A stretch of 64,000 bases of DNA from Histoplasma ohiense (taxonomy: Eukaryota > Ascomycota > Eurotiomycetes > Onygenales > Ajellomycetaceae). The notes beneath the pieces are model-generated. The model was not told the origin of the DNA and did no database searches. It worked only from the letters and a program-made list of their open reading frames with translations. Location of the stretch: positions 434,001 to 498,000 of the forward strand of contig JAEVHH010000004.1 of NCBI GenBank assembly GCA_017607445.1, in the 5' to 3' direction. Positions 59,062 through 64,000 of this stretch are shown one piece after another (position 1 is the first letter of the stretch; every line of letters starts with the position of its first letter). The position numbers were made by a program, and so were the translations under genes.

Positions 59062-60378
59062 ATTGATAGATACAGATGATTTGATTGTGTTTCAGTCTAT
59101 TTTTCCTACTAGTAATAGTAACTAGGTCAAGTTTTTCAAGAGAACTTAACAAACTGAAACTGATTTTTAAAGATAAATCAGTTAAATCTTCACAAATTGA
59201 GTGCTACAAATATAAGGAAGGGGAGAACTAATGACTTCAATTTGAATAAGTCAAGATTGAAGTATCAGTTTTTGATAGAAAAACTGATAAAAAAGACTCA
59301 GCTTTTTGAAGAGAAGCTGTTAAAACTAGCTATTTATATTCTTTACTGTAAAAATTTCCTCACACAACAAGTGTGCAGCTCAATTAACCCAGCAGAGATA
59401 TATAAAAGCAAATTAACAAGTATTAATGAAAGCTCTTCAGCCACTAAACAAAGTTAAAGAAATATGACTTTGGGTAAGACTTCACTGTTTTATTAACTCA
59501 GAGCTAAAACAGTGAAAACACTCTATCTCTTTCAAACTTTGTCTTTTTCTTAATTAAAAAGCTTCTCAAAGTTTCTGCTTAAACTAGGCCCCACCTCAGT
59601 TTAAGATTATATTCCTGAAATATCAAAAGCTTTCAATACTAAATGAATTCCTTTTCATTCAAATTGAACCACTTTATTTTACTGAATAGCTCTCAATAAG
59701 TTGAATATTGAGTTTCCAAAGAAATGAGTATGCAAATGAAGAATCAACAGGCTAAACCTGTACTTTTTTCCTTTATAATAGATTATATATATATAAATAT
59801 ATATACAAACTACTTGCAGGGACCAAGCTATCTTTCAAACACTGAAATTTCCACTTTTATCCTATGTTTATATCAATGGAGGGGTTATTCGGAGGGATTC
59901 GATGAGGGATTCGAGGGACGATGGATTCGAATTGATGGGGTATGCACTAGTCAATTGTGCCGAGGTATCTTTTTGTTACTTGGCAGGCACGTGTGGCTGG
60001 GAGGTACTCAGGGGGGACTTGGCACGGGTGTGTTGGAACACAAAAATTGATCAGAGTTTTCTCAAACAGAGAATCAAGAATAACTCAAGCAACTGCAGAC
60101 CAAATTGAATAAGATTTTAATAGATTATCAATTTAAGATAGATCTATCTTTGATCAAAATCTGAGTTGATTTGACCCAGTATTGATGGAGTAATTTGATG
60201 AACTGTTGAAGATCCGCCCAAGCAGATGCCAAAACACTATTCATCAAATATCTCCCTCAAAACTTCATCAAATCTTTTCAAATTTTCAGCAGTTACTGAT
60301 GGAGGCAGTAGGAATCGATTGAGGGTACTCGCGTTGTCTAATTCGAAGAATTGGGCTCGTTCGGGGTTTTGCTCGTCC
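59062..60378 (-). promoter_or_regulatory. LINE 5' leader/promoter region, partly CpG-bearing
   Basis: From ORF1 upstream to the target duplication. The first 800 bases are AT-rich and CpG-free like the body. The outer part, at about 59,880-60,030 and 60,300-60,378, is GC-normal with many CpG, including GGATTCGA repeats at 59,890-59,930. Internal promoters of LINEs sit at this end. The plus frames over it are chance. Confidence 0.6.
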
Positions 60379-60393
60379 GCAATATCTGTCTCA

Positions 60394-60480
60394 GCTAATC
60401 AGTGAAAATTCAGCTCACTGATTCATCTGTCTATTATGACAGCAATCTATATGAATATCATATATTCATAAAAGCTCTTG
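60394..60480. other. Interior piece of the 383-bp-LTR element between the two LINEs
   Basis: Short AT-rich stretch that, with 52,983-53,112, was continuous before LINE insertion (the duplication GCAATATCTGTCTCA joins them). No coding content visible. Confidence 0.5.
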
Positions 60481-63028
60481 ATTATTATTATTATTCTTCT
60501 TCAATTATAGATGTATACAGTCAGTGACTATAACATCTATCTGAAATACTTCAGAATTTTTCAAATCAAGAATATTCTAATATACAAAAAAAAAATTTGA
60601 CACATGGATTAACAGAATTTCAGCTCAGAATCAAACAACTATTCAAACTATTCAATTCAAAAATAAAATCAAAAGAATGTCAATGGGTTAGCACAACTCA
60701 ACTTCAAAACAAAGAAAATAAATATTATAAAAGACAGCAGCTATTAAAAATCAACAGAAAAGAAAAAACATTTGCAATGATTTTATCAACAAATAATGAA
60801 ACAAACTGTTTGAAACAAATGAAAATTAACAATAAATAAAGTTAAAGAAAAGATCAAAATAAAATAAACAAGAACAACTGATCTAAACATCATCAAATAA
60901 CACTATTCAAACAAGCTTTTATAACAACATTTAACTTATTTAAATATTTAATTAAAAACATATTTTCAGCTTTTGTATTGAATAGCAAATTCAAACTTAA
61001 CTGATTCAGTTGATATTTCTCTCTCAGTCTCAATCTTAGTTCTGAATACTTTGTACAAAGTAACAGAAGATGCTCTGAATTTTCATATAACTGACAATCT
61101 GAACACAGATCATTTAAATCATCTTTAAACTTTGCTAAATATAATTTGAAATATTTATATTCAAGCTTTAGCTGTATTATTGTAGCAAAAAGTTTCTTCT
61201 TACACTTTATTGAGCAAGTCTTTCACTTTAGCTTAGTTTCAAATCTGAAATAATACACACTTTTTCTTTGTATGAATCAGATATCTTGTCATTTTTGTAA
61301 ATATAATTCTCTTATTCTTCTTTTAATGAAAGATTATGTTACAATTCTTTGACAGCAGACTTCTAATTCAGTGACTCTTTTTGCAGCTTTATCAGTCATT
61401 TCATTGTCATATATACCCATGTGAGTAGACATTCAGTGAAGATGAATAGAACAATTGAATGAGATTTTTCTTTGAATATTTTGAAGACTTTTCAAAATCA
61501 GCTCTAGAATTGACTGTCCACTGCTGATTTTATTACTTTAAAGTCTTTTAAATTCTGCTTGACTATCAGAGAATATTCAAATATACTCAACTCTTTTCCA
61601 TTGTTCAATCTTCATTTCAATCAATTTGAAAGCTCTTGAAATTGCAAATAATTCAGCATTAAAAACTTCTGACTTTTTTTCAATTTGTCAAGAATCAAGA
61701 ATATAGTTTTTATCATTTTCTGAATATACTATTTCAGCTTCAAGATTGTCTGTTATCTCACATTTTGAGTCATCAGTATATATAAGAATTGCTTTATTTT
61801 TCATTTGTTTCAAAAGCTTTAAATGTTCTTGAGTCTGATCTTCTTTTGAAAGTTGACTAATGTTTAAATCAACAAGATTATCAAGACTTTTCTTTCAAGA
61901 AGAGAGATTTTCAATAACTACTCTCTCTACATTTAAACTAGAGAAACAGTTCTTAATCATTGAGTAAATTCTAAATAACTGAGATGATATTCTTCTTCTT
62001 TGTAAAGAACTTGAATTCTCAGATAAATCAGTTTCATTTCAATCAAGATAAAGTTCCCAATCTAATTCTAATTCATTTGACTCATTTGAAAAAGAACTTG
62101 AAACTCTCTGTTTAATAGAATGATGTGAATATAGCTTTATAATTCTGAGAGCATAATTTATACAGATTTTATAAAATCTCACTTGTGATGAAGAGATAGA
62201 GGCTTCAATTTCTATAGCTTTAATTGAAGTAGTTTTGAATACTTCTAGAATCTTTCTTAAAGCTGAGTTTTGAAGTTTTTGAAATCTTTCTATAAAGTGT
62301 TTTTGATCTCTCCACCACATCTGAACTGCATAATCTGAAACAGAGGTCACACAGACAATATATAATTGTCTCATTACTTGAAATATCAGACCTCTTTCAG
62401 TATTTGAAAGCCTCAATATACTGTTTAAAATTCTTTCAGTATTTGCAGTTTTTATTTGCACATGAGATTTAAAATTCAATTGAGAATCTAACCAGACATC
62501 AAGCCATCTAACTGAGTTTTTAGATTTAATTAAATGATTTAAAAGCTTAACTTCAGTATCTTTTTCTCTGAAATTTGGATAAAAATGAATTAATTCAGTT
62601 TTGTTCATATCAAAAACAATGTTTTTTGATTTTGCTTTTTCAATCATTTCAGTTGCTGCTTGCTCAATCAAATTGCAGTTATTCACAATTGATTCTGAGC
62701 TTACAACTAGGTCTAAATCATCCACATAGCTTGGAGTTCTCACCATAATTGCCATTTGTCTATCAATAAATAGAAACTTAATAAATATAGCAAACAAAAT
62801 GGGTGAGACTGAGGAACTCTGAGAAACTTCTATCTCAATATCTGTTATATCTTGTCTCATTCCATCAAAAAGCAACTGAATAGTTCTTTTTGACATGAAA
62901 CAGATAACTCACTTAATAAGAGACTTTGACATTCTCAGTTCTATCAAAGTATTAATCATTTGAGAAAGTGAAACACAATCAAATGCATCTTTTATATCAA
63001 TAAAGATTGCAGTTGTAACCATTTTTTC
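60481..63028 (-). mobile_element. Second LINE copy, 3' part only, heavily mutated
   Basis: Aligns to LINE 53,113-55,690 throughout: (AAT)n tail, then CCHC end, RNase H, RT. The RT frame 62896-62039 is open, but its flanks carry many stops, mostly TGA at the Trp positions of the first copy (LDS-stop-QIEKK, IHLH-stop-MSTH). The conserved GVPQGSP reads EVSQSSS and YVDDLG reads YVDDLD. At 63,028 the sequence is cut by an inserted LTR right after the run ATTTTTTC; the rest of the copy would lie beyond the window. Confidence 0.88.
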
Positions 63029-63411
63029 TGTAAGCAGCGGTATGAGAATTAGCTGCTTATATCACAAGAAGTTCTTAAGACTCTGCAAGAATTAAGTTGT
63101 AGAAGATAATATGGTAATATATTGAAGAGAATTCAGATTAATATCAATATTATAGAATGTAGAGATCAAATTAAAACAGAATGATTCACTGACCTCTAGA
63201 AGATTAAGCCAGCTGCTATCTATATATACAGTATCATAAACAGATCAAACTTTGCTATGATGTAGATGGCATAGTATGATGCAAGTGGCAAGATAATACC
63301 TTGATTTCAAACTTGATATGACATTGACAGTGCTATATTCAGTGATGTTATATCTTTAGAGCAATTGTCAATTTCAGTCTAGCACTGATAACTTAGTGTG
63401 GATTTCTTACA
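63029..63411 (-). repeat. 383-bp LTR, minus orientation (3' LTR of an element leaving the window)
   Basis: Exact length match to the reverse complement of 52,600-52,982, with transitions only at many sites. On minus it is preceded by a purine-rich tract (AGAGGGGGCAGT, RC of 63412-63423), so it is the 3' LTR. The element's body lies to the right and the insertion broke the second LINE copy. Confidence 0.8.
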
Positions 63412-64000
63412 ACTGCCCCCTCTGAAAGAGCTGCTGTCTCAGCAGGTCAAAAAATTGTAGATGTAAGAGATGATTGTAGATATAATTATGAGAGTAGTGT
63501 GAAGTACGTATATAGAATGTTAAGAAGGTAGCAATCTCTATTATTCAAAGCTAATCACTGATCTTCTAATATCTACAGATATCAGTGAGCATTATATAGA
63601 TGATCACCACACACTACAGCTGTCTATAATGCTGTGTGCTATGTTTCTTCTCATTAATTCTGATGTGTTCTGTGTTCTTCTATCATCATATAGCTATTTT
63701 CTAATATAGATATCTCTGTTGTATCTATTACAATTATCTTTCTTCTTCAAAGGCCTGATTCTCAGAACTTCTTACTGTGATGTGTGAAGTTCATAATATA
63801 TACTGTATAGTTGATATTGTATAAAGTTTGCAGAATCAGACTGAATTAATTGTTGAAATTAATTCTGAAATGTTGCTGTTTCAGAAGAATATTTTTTCAT
63901 CTTCAGTGTCATTGCAGTTCAATCATAATTTAGACACAACTTCTGAACCCCTTTTCTTTGATTTTTACATCAAAAAATCATACTCTAACAAAATCATCAC
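63412..64000 (-). mobile_element. Interior 3' portion of the 383-bp-LTR element, truncated by the window edge
   Basis: CpG-poor DNA with stops in every frame. It contains the polypurine tract next to the LTR. No diagnostic pol motif remains visible, so I cannot say whether the element is Copia- or Gypsy-type. Confidence 0.5.

Larger units (their letters stand above)
53113..60378 (-). mobile_element. Full-length Tad1-like non-LTR retrotransposon (LINE), 7.27 kb
   Basis: Flanked by a perfect 15-bp target duplication, GCAATATCTGTCTCA (53098-53112 and 60379-60393). The 3' end (left) is an (AAT)n tail on minus. ORF1 (59061-57664) has zinc knuckles and ORF2 (57429-53572) has endonuclease, RT, RNase H and a terminal CCHC-like motif. 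Both are complete except for three TGA codons where Trp is expected. About 1.3 kb of 5' leader lies upstream of ORF1. It inserted into the interior of the 383-bp-LTR element. Among the transposons here it is by far the least damaged. Confidence 0.9.

Overview
The window comes from a filamentous ascomycete. Its genes carry short GT-AG introns with CTAAC-type branch sites, and the gene set includes a Zn2Cys6 regulator, a Pth11-like rhodopsin-domain protein, a fungal AroQ chorismate mutase, Mdv1 and Bcp1. A Eurotiomycete, perhaps Onygenales/Ajellomycetaceae, is my best guess. That is an inference from the sharp split between a gene-bearing part and an AT-rich, CpG-depleted transposon part; I cannot name the species.

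Bases 1-31,615 are ordinary gene space: a 3' gene end, a rhodopsin-like membrane protein (-), an APC-family amino-acid/GABA-type permease (+), a 906-aa Zn2Cys6 transcription factor (-), a SUN-domain nuclear-envelope protein (-), MDV1 mitochondrial fission adaptor (-), a divergent pair of broken genes (a fungal HSPA12/Hsp70-like ATPase on - and a sacsin-like GHKL ATPase/NO VEIN-type protein on +), then chorismate mutase (+) convergent with BCP1 (-).

Bases ~31,830-48,870 are a nested transposon block. A Ty3/Gypsy chromovirus (34,118-48,233) has 534-bp LTRs and a GCAAT target duplication. A second Gypsy element (35,318-43,323, minus strand, 146-bp LTRs, CATC duplication) sits inside its gag region. 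A minisatellite and older LTR pieces lie just upstream.

Bases ~48,870-52,590 are a small GC-normal island. It holds an aminoglycoside-phosphotransferase-like kinase (-), a 144-aa small fungal protein (+) and a doubtful small gene (-).

Bases 52,600-64,000 are a second nest. A 383-bp LTR and its interior were split by a full-length 7.27-kb Tad1-like LINE (53,113-60,378, 15-bp target duplication). A second, more mutated LINE copy follows (60,481-63,028), itself cut by an inverted copy of the 383-bp LTR whose element runs off the right edge.

The main signals beyond annotation are these. The transposon mutation signature is CpG/CpC rather than classic CpA, turning CGA and TGG codons into TGA. 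The LINE's CpG-bearing 5' leader appears to have escaped that mutation. The divergent Hsp70-like and GHKL/NOV genes have both decayed. The 8-kb Gypsy element carries about 2 kb of extra sequence.
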